In this document: one piece after another, positions 9,462 through 17,416 of the stretch
Position numbering within the stretch: position 1 is the stretch's first letter
How the letters are laid out: each line of letters begins with the position of its first letter
Source of the DNA: Desulfitobacterium hafniense DCB-2
GTDB lineage: Bacteria; Bacillota; Desulfitobacteriia; Desulfitobacteriales; Desulfitobacteriaceae
DNA length: 64,000 nt
Reading direction: 5' to 3'
Assembly (NCBI RefSeq): GCF_000021925.1
Contig: NC_011830.1
Location: 5,119,001 to 5,183,000 of the forward strand
Notes under the pieces: generated by a model
The model's database searches: none
What the model was told of the DNA's origin: nothing
The model's input: only the letters and a program-made list of their open reading frames with translations
Position numbers and translations under genes: made by a program

Positions 9462-9932
9462 CTACCTTTCATCAAATAGCTCTATAACCTCCAGCGGCTC
9501 AAAGCAAATCAGATAATTTGCCAACTCAACGCGCGGACCGTACTTTTCCTTGTAATAAGCTAAAGCATCTTCCAGGAAGCCTTCCGTCACGTCCATATAT
9601 TCAGCAAATTCATATCTGCTCCTGATCCCCTCTCTGGAAGCCCCCACAAAGCTTTGAAGGGGAATTAATTTTTCATAGGCCATACGTCTGGCCAATCGCT
9701 CCTGCTTCCGATTCCTCACTTTATGCTGATCCAGAATATCTCCCACTGAAGTAAGATAGTGGGCCTGCTCCTCAGCAAGGGTACAGGCTTTTTCCCGTTC
9801 TGTCTCGATGTTACGGTTAAGCCAGATTATTTTATCGCAATATAAGCCTTTGATTTTGGGCAGCAGAGAGACTTCATAAACGCCAACTTCCTGTTGAGCC
9901 AGCTCAGCGCAAAGGGTTTCGTACAAAGTCAT
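9462..9932 (-). CDS. ImmA/IrrE-like anti-repressor peptidase of the tail island
   Basis: 156 residues from the ATG at 9932, which has AGAGGTGAAG upstream. Resembles the ImmA/IrrE (DUF955) proteases that cleave phage-type repressors. The metal motif reads LAEEQAHYL, so the usual HExxH is EExxH; the second His and the family sequence NRKQERLARRMAYEKLIPL are kept. Ten bases separate it from the repressor gene stop, so the two are co-transcribed, as in ImmR/ImmA pairs. Whether it still binds zinc is unknown. Confidence 0.75.
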   Translation of the reverse strand: MTLYETLCAELAQQEVGVYEVSLLPKIKGLYCDKIIWLNRNIETEREKACTLAEEQAHYLTSVGDILDQHKVRNRKQERLARRMAYEKLIPLQSFVGASREGIRSRYEFAEYMDVTEGFLEDALAYYKEKYGPRVELANYLICFEPLEVIELFDER

Positions 9933-9942
9933 ATCTTCACCT

Positions 9943-10728
9943 CTATTTATCCCGCTTTTTAGAGCGCACAAATTCCTTGAACCTCTCGATTTCCGCTAAT
10001 TCCTCGTCGGTCCACTCTTCCCCGTCGTGATGAGCGGCTATGGTTTCCGGTTCGTAGCTGCCGGTCAAAGGGTCTTGTTCTTCTACACTTTCGGCGGCTA
10101 AGTGTCTCGTGGGTCTGTCAATGAATTCGGACAGAGTGTACTCGTTCGAAACTTCTCCATTAACATCGTCGGGACCTTCTTTGTAGAAGATCTTACTCTC
10201 TTCATCCTCAATGGTGAGTTTGGGGATAGACCAGTAATCAAGATAGAAAGTAATACTTTGCCCCCAGAGGACAAACACAACCGGAGCATTCTCCCTGAAA
10301 TCGGGGGGTAAGATCAGCTCCCAAACCACAAAAAGGCTTAGGTCGTAATATTCAACATCGGTAAACGCTTCTTTTTTGAGCAGGCTTTCTATGTATTTTC
10401 TTGTACTGTCTTTGAACCAAAAACCTGAATCAATATTAATCCTGGCTGCATCCCAGATAAGCTTCTTATTTTGAGGACTATCAAGGGCTGCTTTCATTCC
10501 GGCAACACGAATCGAGCATCCCGCTTCTTTGGCATTAGTGAAGGGAGAGATTCCCAACAAATAATCCGTGGATACCTTAAAGAAATCGGCCACTTTCTGA
10601 AGGTTGTCTGCCGTCGGAAAGCTTTTGGTCCATTTGTATAGGGCGCCCCGCCCAAAGCCAAGCTCTCTTTCCAGCTGAGTTAAGGTTATCTTGTGAGTCT
10701 TACATAAACTCTGAATCTTTTCTAACAA
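9943..10728 (-). CDS. XRE-type phage repressor, ImmR-like
   Basis: 261 residues. Residues 1-60 form a lambda-type helix-turn-helix (LTQLERELGFGRGALYKWTKSFPTADNLQKVADFF). The middle is unlike known domains, and the end, TIAAHHDGEEWTDEELAEIERFKEF, is the tail often seen in repressors paired with ImmA proteases. There is no S24/LexA self-cleavage motif. TTG start seven bases after GGAGGTG. Divergent from the tail genes, so it probably binds the repeats upstream and keeps the tail operon off. Confidence 0.85.
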   Translation of the reverse strand: MLEKIQSLCKTHKITLTQLERELGFGRGALYKWTKSFPTADNLQKVADFFKVSTDYLLGISPFTNAKEAGCSIRVAGMKAALDSPQNKKLIWDAARINIDSGFWFKDSTRKYIESLLKKEAFTDVEYYDLSLFVVWELILPPDFRENAPVVFVLWGQSITFYLDYWSIPKLTIEDEESKIFYKEGPDDVNGEVSNEYTLSEFIDRPTRHLAAESVEEQDPLTGSYEPETIAAHHDGEEWTDEELAEIERFKEFVRSKKRDK

Positions 10729-10751
10729 AAAAGAGCACCTCCAGAAAAATA

Positions 10752-10801
10752 TTTACGTAAAATATTCAGATCTGATATTGACTTACGTTTTATTTTCAGA
10801 T
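10752..10801. promoter_or_regulatory. direct-repeat operators for the repressor
   Basis: Two 20-bp direct repeats at 10752-10771 and 10782-10801 share 15 of 20 bases (TTACGT then AT.TTCAGAT) and are spaced 30 bp start to start. A shorter third match, ATTTTCAGA, is at 10886-10894. The second repeat sits in the spacer of the rightward promoter, the expected place for a repressor operator. Binding is inferred. Confidence 0.65.
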
Positions 10802-10806
10802 ATTAT
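10778..10806 (+). promoter_or_regulatory. rightward promoter of the tail operon
   Basis: TTGACT, 17 bp, TATTAT on the plus strand: a near-consensus vegetative promoter pointing into the tail genes. It is followed by a leader of about 260 bases. No LexA-type box was seen near it. Confidence 0.75.
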
Positions 10807-11071
10807 GGTCCCAACAGCTTGGGTTATTGAAAAGTCCGGTCGCTCAACCAACTTTTGCGTTTGTATTATGCTCTAATATTAGAATATTTTCAGACGCATG
10901 TCAATGTCTAAGCTCTTTTTAACAGTCCTTGTTCTTTGGCAACTTCATATGGACCGTTGAGTACAGACGAATAGCTCCGGCGAAGTCGGCATGACGCCGG
11001 CCAAGGGGCCCAAGGTAGAGAAAGACGGCTGAATAATATTTCAGAGATCAAAAAAGGAGGCGAGACAAGGT
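10807..11071 (+). other. untranslated leader of the tail operon
   Basis: No open frame is convincing here. It holds a CCGGCG/CGCCGG hairpin at 10977-11000, followed by GGGGCCC and the ribosome site AAGGAGG of the first gene. I do not recognise a known riboswitch. Third partial operator at 10886-10894. Confidence 0.4.
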
Positions 11072-11296
11072 GTGAGCGTGAATGAGAAAGAATTTGCCGC
11101 TTTCACAAATGACCTATATCAGTTACACAGGGAATTGCCCCAAGCTCACCATAAGCTTCTTAAAGATCTGGAGAAGCTGACGGAAGAAGCAAGCAAATAC
11201 ACCTCCCCAATCATTATCGAAGCCAAAGCGCTCCGTTTAGCTCAAAAATTTGCGGAGAATATAGGAAAACGCATTGAGGGGGGATCAACATTTTAA
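11072..11296 (+). CDS. small protein at the head of the tail operon
   Basis: 74 residues, GTG start 11 bases after GGAGG. Mostly alpha-helical and charged, with no membrane segment or known motif (KEFAAFTNDLYQLHRELPQ). It occupies the place where PBSX-like islands have the XkdI head-tail joining gene, but it is too short and too different for me to assign that name. Function unknown. Confidence 0.6.
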   Translation: MSVNEKEFAAFTNDLYQLHRELPQAHHKLLKDLEKLTEEASKYTSPIIIEAKALRLAQKFAENIGKRIEGGSTF

Positions 11297-11310
11297 ATAA
11301 CATTCAACTT

Positions 11311-11823
11311 ATGACTGGAATCCGGCAACTTTTGACGGAGAATTACCCTGACCATACGATTTACGTGGATCTGCCCCCTGAGCCCTTGGCGCACCCCAGC
11401 TTCATGATTGAACTTGTGACGGCGAACCGTTCCCCGGTGAGCTGCAGAACCGTCCAAGAGACAGTCTATTTTACTATTACCTGCTTTGATATCACGGATG
11501 ATGAGCCTGGCAATATAACCAATCTCTTATTGACCCAGCAAGGTGTACTTGATCTTTTTCGTGCTGGGCATCTAACCATTCAAGACAGAAAAATCTCTGT
11601 CACGGCCAGCCCAGGAGGCCACAACGCTGATCAAGCCTATGTGGATCTGCAGTTTGAATATTTTGAAGATCGTTCAGATGGGCAAGATATCACGCCATTA
11701 ATGAAAGAGGTCTATACGAGGAGGAATAAACATTGGGACTCCCAAATATCAATATTGAATTTAAGACAACTGCTGCTGCAGCTATTAAACGTTCGCAAAA
11801 GGGAACCGTTGCCATTATTTTAA
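11311..11823 (+). CDS. phage tail terminator protein
   Basis: 170 residues from ATG 11311. Size, position just before the sheath gene and the N-terminus GIRQLLTENYPDHTIYVDLPPE fit the tail-terminator/XkdJ-like group, which caps the tube. The ATG has no ribosome site; an ATT at 11290, six bases after GGGGGG, would add INNIQL in frame and may be the real start. The last 30 codons overlap the sheath gene in another frame. Confidence 0.6.
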   Translation: MTGIRQLLTENYPDHTIYVDLPPEPLAHPSFMIELVTANRSPVSCRTVQETVYFTITCFDITDDEPGNITNLLLTQQGVLDLFRAGHLTIQDRKISVTASPGGHNADQAYVDLQFEYFEDRSDGQDITPLMKEVYTRRNKHWDSQISILNLRQLLLQLLNVRKREPLPLF

Positions 11824-12803
11824 AGGACGCTGCTACGACCGCTCAAGGGGCGCATGTACTGACCAATGTGACCCAGATCCCCGCAGCTCTGGGAACACTG
11901 AATAAGGATTATATCAGTCGCACGTTTTTGGGCTATGTGCACCCGCCGCGCAAGGTGGTTGTCTATGTACTGCCTGATACGGCTGAGAACCTTGCCACCG
12001 CTTTAAGCTATTTAGCTACGCAGACTTTCGATTATGTCGTCGGTCCCCTGGACTGTGATGCTGCCGAAGCGACAGAGATTGCCTCATGGGTAGCCGCTCA
12101 ACGTGCCAATGGATTGACACCTAAAACCGTGCTGCCCCACAAGGCTGAAGATAGTGAAGCAGTTGTAAACTTCACAACTTCCGGCATTCAAGTGGGAACA
12201 GCTACTTATGACGCCTCGGGCTACTGCTCCCGGATTGCCGGGCTGATTGCCGGTACTCCCCTGACCATCAGCTGCACTTATGCTCCACTGCCTGAGGTTA
12301 CCGATGTGGCCAGGCTGGCCAAAGCGGACATGGATACAGCAATTGACCGTGGTGAGTTTATTATTTTCCACGATAGTGAGAAAGTTAAAGTCGGGCGGGG
12401 AGTGAATAGCCTGCAAACGTCTAACCCTGACAAAGGCGAAATATTTAAGAAGATCAAGATTGTGGAAGCTGTGGATATGATCCGCAACGATATTAAGATG
12501 ACCGCTCAGGATAACTATATCGGCAAATATGCCAATAGCTACGATAACAAATGCCTGCTGATCACAGCGATCAGCGGCTATTTCGCTCAATTGGAGCTGG
12601 ACGGAATCCTGCAGCCAGGAACCAGCTCGGTAGGTATCGATACCGAAGCTCAGGAGGCTTATTTGCAGGCCGCGGGCGTGGATACCTCCGCTCTGTCCGA
12701 ACAGGAGATCAAAGAGGCCAACACCGGAGATAAGGTCTATCTCAAAGCCAGCATTAAGATCCTGGATGCTATTGAGGATATCGATCTGGATATTGTGATT
12801 TAA
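11733..12803 (+). CDS. contractile tail sheath protein
   Basis: 356 residues, TTG start behind AGGAGGAATAAACA. Starts GLPNINIEFKTTAAAAIKRSQKGTVAIILKD and ends in the conserved C-terminal domain with YLKASIKILDAIEDIDLDIVI. It is much shorter than XkdK of PBSX (about 466) and close to the roughly 354-residue sheaths of Clostridioides difficile diffocins and phages, so the protruding outer domain appears minimal. Sheath contraction drives the tube through the target envelope. Confidence 0.88.
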   Translation: MGLPNINIEFKTTAAAAIKRSQKGTVAIILKDAATTAQGAHVLTNVTQIPAALGTLNKDYISRTFLGYVHPPRKVVVYVLPDTAENLATALSYLATQTFDYVVGPLDCDAAEATEIASWVAAQRANGLTPKTVLPHKAEDSEAVVNFTTSGIQVGTATYDASGYCSRIAGLIAGTPLTISCTYAPLPEVTDVARLAKADMDTAIDRGEFIIFHDSEKVKVGRGVNSLQTSNPDKGEIFKKIKIVEAVDMIRNDIKMTAQDNYIGKYANSYDNKCLLITAISGYFAQLELDGILQPGTSSVGIDTEAQEAYLQAAGVDTSALSEQEIKEANTGDKVYLKASIKILDAIEDIDLDIVI

Positions 12804-12817
12804 GGAGGAATGGACAA

Positions 12818-12856
12818 ATGGATAGTGCGAAAAGAGTAATGTCTGGTACATGGGGT
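12818..12856 (+). CDS. tail tube protein, exon 1
   Basis: Thirteen codons (MDSAKRVMSGTWG) starting with ATG at 12818, seven bases after AAGGAGGAA and 14 bp after the sheath stop. Joined in frame to exon 2 at 14178, it gives a normal 143-residue XkdM-like tube protein. An overlapping ATG at 12810 opens only a nine-codon frame. Confidence 0.85.
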
Positions 12857-14177
12857 GAAACTTTGCCCTCCTGATTAGTAATAATCAGGTAATAAAGCGG
12901 GAGAATTCAGAGAAAACCTAAGGTATAGCAACAAAAGTATGGTATTATAAACATATAGGAATCGCGAATCCCATTGAACAAGAAGGTTTTCCGAGCCTTC
13001 TTCCTACAATTTAATTATCGAACGCACTTTCGGAGGTGCTGTTTCAATGTCAAAAAAGAAAAATGTAGCAGAGTTGTGTGCCTATTTCCATCTTGAAGGG
13101 TACGAATTACTCTCTGCGGATTACATCAATGCGCATACTAAGCTCGACATTAAATGCAATAAAGGGCATATCTATCAAGCCACATGGAATTCATTCCAAA
13201 GGGGGAGAAGATGCTTTATTTGCGCGCACCAGCATATCGGTAGATGTAATGCTAACTCGCACAGGGAGTTTGTTAACCGGTTAAAAGATAAAACAAACGG
13301 TGCCTGTGTGGCTTTAAGCGACTATGTAAACAACAGTAAAAAGGTGCTATTTAGGAATATAAACTGCGGACATACTTTTGAAGCTTCACCAAAACACGTT
13401 TTAGCTGGTCATACCTGTCCGATATGTGGATATGGCCGAATTGGAGACCTAAGGAAAAAGACCCACGAGCAATATGTTGAAGAGGTTAAATCCTTGGTCG
13501 AAGATGAATATAAGGTCTTGGGGAAATATAAAGGTGATGCCGTGCACATTGAGTTTGAACATGTCTTTTGTGGTCGAGAATTTAGTATGCGAGCTGGCAA
13601 CTTTCTGCAAGGAGTAAGATGCCCACACTGCGCTGAATCAAAAGGTGAAAAAAGAATTTATGACTTTTTAGTCGAACATAGTTATAACTTTGTAAGAGAA
13701 TATCGAGATGAACGTTGCAAACATAAAAGTTATTTACCTTTTGACTTCGCCGTATTCAATGATAAGGGAGAACTGAAACTGTTAATAGAATACGATGGAG
13801 AATTGCATTATAAAGTTGGAAGATGGGTCAATGCCCAAGAAAAACTTGCATCAATTAAAAGAAGTGAGAAAATAAAGGACGAATTCTGCTCTCGTTACGG
13901 CATTGCATTATTAAGAATACCATACACTCAAATTGATGAGATTAATTTGATTCTAAGGAGTGCTTTATGAGCACTTCTTTTGTTATGCTATGGCAACTCT
14001 GAGCCGAGTCAGGCGAAGCCCGAAAGTAGCCTGGAAGGTGCAACGACTAATGGGTGAGGAAGGCAACCAATAAACCCAACACGAGTACCCGCCACCCTTA
14101 AGGGGTGAAGATATAGTCTGAACTATGTGGAAACATATAGAACTGTGGGATAAAACAGCCCGCAGGATAACATGTTG
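12857..14177 (+). mobile_element. group I self-splicing intron in the tail tube gene
   Basis: 1321 bp. The 5' exon ends GGGGT and pairs with GCCCT eight bases into the intron (P1 with the required U-G pair). The seven bases before that guide, AAACTTT, pair fully with the first seven bases of exon 2, GAAGTTT (P10). The intron ends in G. P2 is CCTGATT/AATCAGG (12870-12889). P7 strands GACTA (14045-14049) and TAGTC (14114-14118) flank the AAGATATAGTC core signature; a GAAA-looped 7-bp hairpin follows at about 14122-14139. It carries an endonuclease gene. Confidence 0.93.
13047..13970 (+). CDS. intron-encoded homing endonuclease
   Basis: 307 residues, ATG eight bases after GGAGGTG, wholly inside the intron. 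The first 210 residues hold several short zinc-finger-like repeats of the form KCNKGHIYQ...CFIC and NCGHTF...CPICG, which would contact DNA. The last 100 residues look like a Vsr/PD-(D/E)XK nuclease fold: GEKRIYDFL, then PFDFAV, then LIEYDGELHY and a final LLRIPY strand. This layout fits the EDxHD type of phage intron nucleases. AT-rich compared with the tail genes. Confidence 0.8.
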   Translation: MSKKKNVAELCAYFHLEGYELLSADYINAHTKLDIKCNKGHIYQATWNSFQRGRRCFICAHQHIGRCNANSHREFVNRLKDKTNGACVALSDYVNNSKKVLFRNINCGHTFEASPKHVLAGHTCPICGYGRIGDLRKKTHEQYVEEVKSLVEDEYKVLGKYKGDAVHIEFEHVFCGREFSMRAGNFLQGVRCPHCAESKGEKRIYDFLVEHSYNFVREYRDERCKHKSYLPFDFAVFNDKGELKLLIEYDGELHYKVGRWVNAQEKLASIKRSEKIKDEFCSRYGIALLRIPYTQIDEINLILRSAL

Positions 14178-14570
14178 GAAGTTTGGCTGGATAACGCCTA
14201 TGTGGGCGAATGCTATGGTATGCAGGCTAAAGTAAGCTTTAATAAAGAAGATGTGCAAATTTGCGGTCGGATGGCTACGGATAAGAAAGTCTCCAGTATC
14301 AGCTGCACAGGCTCCTTGCGGATGCACAAGGTCTCCAGCCGGATGGCTAACGCTATTGGCGCCTCGATCCGCAACGGCAAAGATTTGCGTTTTGTGGTGA
14401 TCTCCAAGCTGAATGATCCGGATGCCTATGGCGCTGAGCGGGTTGTACTGAAAAATGTAAGCTTCGACGATCTGACTCTGGCCGATTGGGAAGTAGCCAC
14501 CAACGGAAAGATCGAGGCTCCCTTTACCTTTACGGATTATGAACTTCTTGACGCTGTGGAGGCGAGATAA
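14178..14570 (+). CDS. tail tube protein, exon 2 (XkdM-like)
   Basis: 130 codons, EVWLDNAYVGECYGMQAKVSFNKEDV to the stop. Contains the tube-family pattern KEDVQICGRMATDKKVSSISCTGSLRMHKV and ends APFTFTDYELLDAVEAR, matching XkdM. With exon 1 the product is 143 residues; it forms the inner tube inside the sheath. An ATG at 14172, inside the intron end, gives a false short start without a ribosome site. The stop overlaps the next gene start. Confidence 0.9.
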   Translation, partial: EVWLDNAYVGECYGMQAKVSFNKEDVQICGRMATDKKVSSISCTGSLRMHKVSSRMANAIGASIRNGKDLRFVVISKLNDPDAYGAERVVLKNVSFDDLTLADWEVATNGKIEAPFTFTDYELLDAVEAR

Positions 14571-14938
14571 TGGATACCTTAGAGCTGTTGCTTAAAGGGG
14601 AGCGGCCCAATATGCCGGAGAAAGAGATTAAGTTAAAGCGGTTGAGCAAAGCCTGCGGCGGGGATATCATCTTCCGGTTACGGGCCCTCAGCTTCAACCG
14701 GGTGGCTGAGATTAAAAACAGTCATGCCGGCGGCGATATGGAAGTTCACATTCTCTTGGCCGGTGTGATCTCCCCCGATCTGAAGTCCGAGGATCTTAAG
14801 CAAAAATATAATGCGGTTACGCCCTTGGAAATGATCAAAACCATGCTTCTTCCAGGCGAAATCGAGGATATTTCCCGGGAAATCGAGAAACTGAGCGGCT
14901 ATCGGGTTACTACGGTAGAAGAGGTTAAAAAAAAATAG
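14570..14938 (+). CDS. tail assembly chaperone, short form (XkdN-like)
   Basis: 122 residues. Position between tube and tape measure, size, and sequence (MPEKEIKLKRLSKACGGDIIFRLRALSFNRVAEI) fit the tail chaperone family that coats the tape measure protein during assembly. The frame ends in three AAA lysine codons and TAG. The A9 run just before the stop is a slippery site, and the -1 frame stays open for another 49 codons, so a longer form is expected. Confidence 0.82.
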   Translation: MDTLELLLKGERPNMPEKEIKLKRLSKACGGDIIFRLRALSFNRVAEIKNSHAGGDMEVHILLAGVISPDLKSEDLKQKYNAVTPLEMIKTMLLPGEIEDISREIEKLSGYRVTTVEEVKKK

Positions 14939-15084
14939 AGTCAGATCCTGAGATCCAGCTTATGTATTATTTATTTATCGAGAAGAACATAACACCAGGC
15001 TCTTATTACAACCTGCCTCCAGGAGAAAAGGTGATGATAAGAGCCTTCTTTGAAAAACACATGGAACAACGGTCAGAGAAATAA
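14927..15084 (+). CDS. frameshifted C-terminal extension of the tail assembly chaperone
   Basis: Nine A residues at 14927-14935 precede the 0-frame TAG. A -1 slip gives IESDPEIQLMYYLFIEKNITPG, then LPPGEKVMIRAFFEKHMEQR, stop at 15082-15084, for a 171-residue fusion. The motif TPGSYYNLPPGEKVMIRAF is typical of the T extensions of tail chaperones. No start codon with a good ribosome site opens this frame, and it fills what would otherwise be an empty gap. The slip itself is inferred from sequence. Confidence 0.85.
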
Positions 15085-15135
15085 ATTTATTGTACCATTT
15101 TCCCATCTACGTAAAGCAATAGGGGGATACCAAAT

Positions 15136-17220
15136 ATGTCTCGTGATATTAGTATAAACATTTCGGCTCAGGATAACTATACTCAGGCGATTACCACGAT
15201 ACGCAATGCTAACCAGTCCTTTAGTAAGGATCTTACGGGTCTTTCGTCTAAACTGGATGCTTTAAATAAAACAAAAATCAGTCTTAAGGTCGACATGGAC
15301 AAGGCACAACAAACGTTACAAAAAGCAGAAAAGCAGTTTGCCTCAACCGGAGATGCTTTTGATAAGATGTTTATGGAATTAAGCAATGCGAATTATGAGA
15401 ATGTCAGAAGAAACTTCGATTTAGTCTCAGATAGTGCTCATCAAGCGGAGAAAGATATCCTTAGCTTGACCGGAGCAATAAGCAAAAGCGAACACCGGGC
15501 AGGGGCCGGATGGAGCACCGGCAAAAGTTTGCTGGGCGAGCTGGCAACAGCAGGGGCGGGAAAGCTTTTGGAAGATACCGTGACACAAATTGCGAATGCG
15601 CATGTCACCAGCGCATATGGCTCAGATGCAGGTACTATGTTTCAAAATGCGCTGAGTGGAGTGATTTCAGGCGCGGCGATAGGATCAGCGGTTGGTCCCC
15701 CGGTTATTGGAACAGTCGTCGGAATAGCTGCAGGTTTAGGATTAGGTCTGATAAATGGTACAACATCCATCAATAACAAAAAGGACGATGCCTTTAAAGA
15801 TTATGTGCAGGAACAGTATAATACCATCAAGCAATCCCAGGAAGATACACTGGCCCATGGAATAAGCATTGCAGGAAACCGCGAACAAAAACAGCTATCC
15901 TTTGGAACCCTCTTAGGCAGTGATGCGGCTGCTAAGGATTTCCTGGCGGAGATGGCGGGCTTTGCCGTAGCCACACCCTTTGACTATGATCAGCTCGCCA
16001 CTATAAGCAAGACGATGATCGAGAACGGCTATAAGCAAGACGAATTATTTGAGGAACTTACCAAAATCGGAGATGCCGGAACGGCTTTGGGTATGAGCAG
16101 TGAGGACATGAACTACGTAGCCGCCAGTTTGGGGCGTCTGAGGTCCAGCGAGCAAACCACACAGGCGCTCCTGAATCCCTTGCTTGAAAGACGTATCCCG
16201 GTTTGGGAATCCCTCGCCAAGGCATTCAGTGTAACCGAAACTGTAACCGAAGCTGAGGTACAGGAAATGGTCTCCACAGGGAAAATCTCCGGTGTCGAGG
16301 CCGCTAAAGCAATCGCCGATTATATGGGCGCAGAGTATGCCGGGAATATGGACAAACTGAATCAAAGCTACCAAGGACTTACGAGTAACTTAGAGAATGC
16401 CCGAGATAATATGGATGCATCCATGGGGGAGGGGTTTGCAGAGGAACGCAAAAAAGGTTTACAAGCCCAGACGGATTACTTTGAGGGGGAGAGTGGTGAG
16501 AAATTAAAAGAAGCTAACCGCATGATTGGGGAGTGGCGGGCGTCATTAGAAAATCTATCTGAACAATATGAAAGAGATGCTGTAACTGCAGTTATGACAG
16601 GTAATATTAGCTCTATTTTTAGCGACGACGTTAAAAACAGGCTTATGGGCTTGTATGAAGAATACACCGAATATGCCTCAAGCAACTCTGAAGAAGCCGG
16701 AGCTAAGATGGGAGGGCTGCTTGCCGAAGCCCAGGCAATAGCACAGGATGAGTATAACGCCAGCGATGGGGCGCAATTAATGATAGATTCGAATAAAAAG
16801 CTTGTAGGCAGAATCAGAAACGATGCGGCCTTAAGAGATGAATATCATAATGCCGGGTATGAGATGGGGTTAGTTTTTTCAATGGGGGCCGCATCGGCAA
16901 TTGCCGAAAACTCAGTGGTGAAGTTGGATAGCCTTACCGATGAAGAGAAGGAATTATACAAGCAATACGGCGGATCAATGAGAGGGGGACGCAAGCAAGC
17001 CTATGGCCTAAGCTATGTGCCTTACAATAATTTCCCGGCGCTGCTCCACGAAGGGGAGCGGGTTCTGACCGCCAGCGAGGCACGGGCCTTAAAAGGTTCC
17101 GGGTCAAGCACTATAAGCATCACCGGCAACAGCTTCATTATCAGGGAGGAGGCGGATATCGGCAAAGTAGCCCGTGAGCTGGCCAGGAACCTGACGAGGG
17201 CCTCAGCACTGGCCATTTGA
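15136..17220 (+). CDS. tail tape measure protein
   Basis: 694 residues. Coiled-coil N-terminal part with MDKAQQTLQKAEKQF, then a glycine/alanine-rich hydrophobic segment (about 175-215, GVISGAAIGSAVGPPVIGTVVGIAAG), helices, and the common tape-measure tail YVPYNNFPALLHEGERVLTASEARAL. It sets tail length; at the rule of about 0.15 nm per residue the tail would be near 100 nm. ATG start; the ribosome site (AATAGGGGG) is modest. Confidence 0.85.
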   Translation: MSRDISINISAQDNYTQAITTIRNANQSFSKDLTGLSSKLDALNKTKISLKVDMDKAQQTLQKAEKQFASTGDAFDKMFMELSNANYENVRRNFDLVSDSAHQAEKDILSLTGAISKSEHRAGAGWSTGKSLLGELATAGAGKLLEDTVTQIANAHVTSAYGSDAGTMFQNALSGVISGAAIGSAVGPPVIGTVVGIAAGLGLGLINGTTSINNKKDDAFKDYVQEQYNTIKQSQEDTLAHGISIAGNREQKQLSFGTLLGSDAAAKDFLAEMAGFAVATPFDYDQLATISKTMIENGYKQDELFEELTKIGDAGTALGMSSEDMNYVAASLGRLRSSEQTTQALLNPLLERRIPVWESLAKAFSVTETVTEAEVQEMVSTGKISGVEAAKAIADYMGAEYAGNMDKLNQSYQGLTSNLENARDNMDASMGEGFAEERKKGLQAQTDYFEGESGEKLKEANRMIGEWRASLENLSEQYERDAVTAVMTGNISSIFSDDVKNRLMGLYEEYTEYASSNSEEAGAKMGGLLAEAQAIAQDEYNASDGAQLMIDSNKKLVGRIRNDAALRDEYHNAGYEMGLVFSMGAASAIAENSVVKLDSLTDEEKELYKQYGGSMRGGRKQAYGLSYVPYNNFPALLHEGERVLTASEARALKGSGSSTISITGNSFIIREEADIGKVARELARNLTRASALAI

Positions 17221-17243
17221 TTTTTAGATACTTTTCTTATTCC

Positions 17244-17267
17244 AAATTCCCAAACGTTTGGGAATTT
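17244..17267. repeat. 24-bp perfect palindrome after the tape measure gene
   Basis: Arms AAATTCCCAAAC and GTTTGGGAATTT meet with no loop. No T-run follows, so it is not a normal terminator. It lies 24 bp after the tape measure stop in a 196-bp gap with no gene. Confidence 0.7.
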
Positions 17268-17416
17268 CACCAATCCTACTGAGAGAAATTACCTTGAGTC
17301 CGCATAAACATACACCATAGTCTATGCCACTTTTCAGGAACAGGTGAATGTCCTTATCCTACAAGCGCTCTACAATGGGGGTGCTTTTTTTCTACCCCAA
17401 AAAGGAGGCGAATTGT

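Noticed and set aside
12084..12851. 255-codon open frame on the minus strand across the sheath gene
   Set aside because: It mirrors the sheath codons, lacks a ribosome site and crosses the sheath-tube boundary; the sheath frame fits a known family.
14172..14177. ATG at 14172 as the start of the tube gene
   Set aside because: No ribosome site; the six bases belong to the intron end, and the exon 1 junction gives the expected N-terminus.
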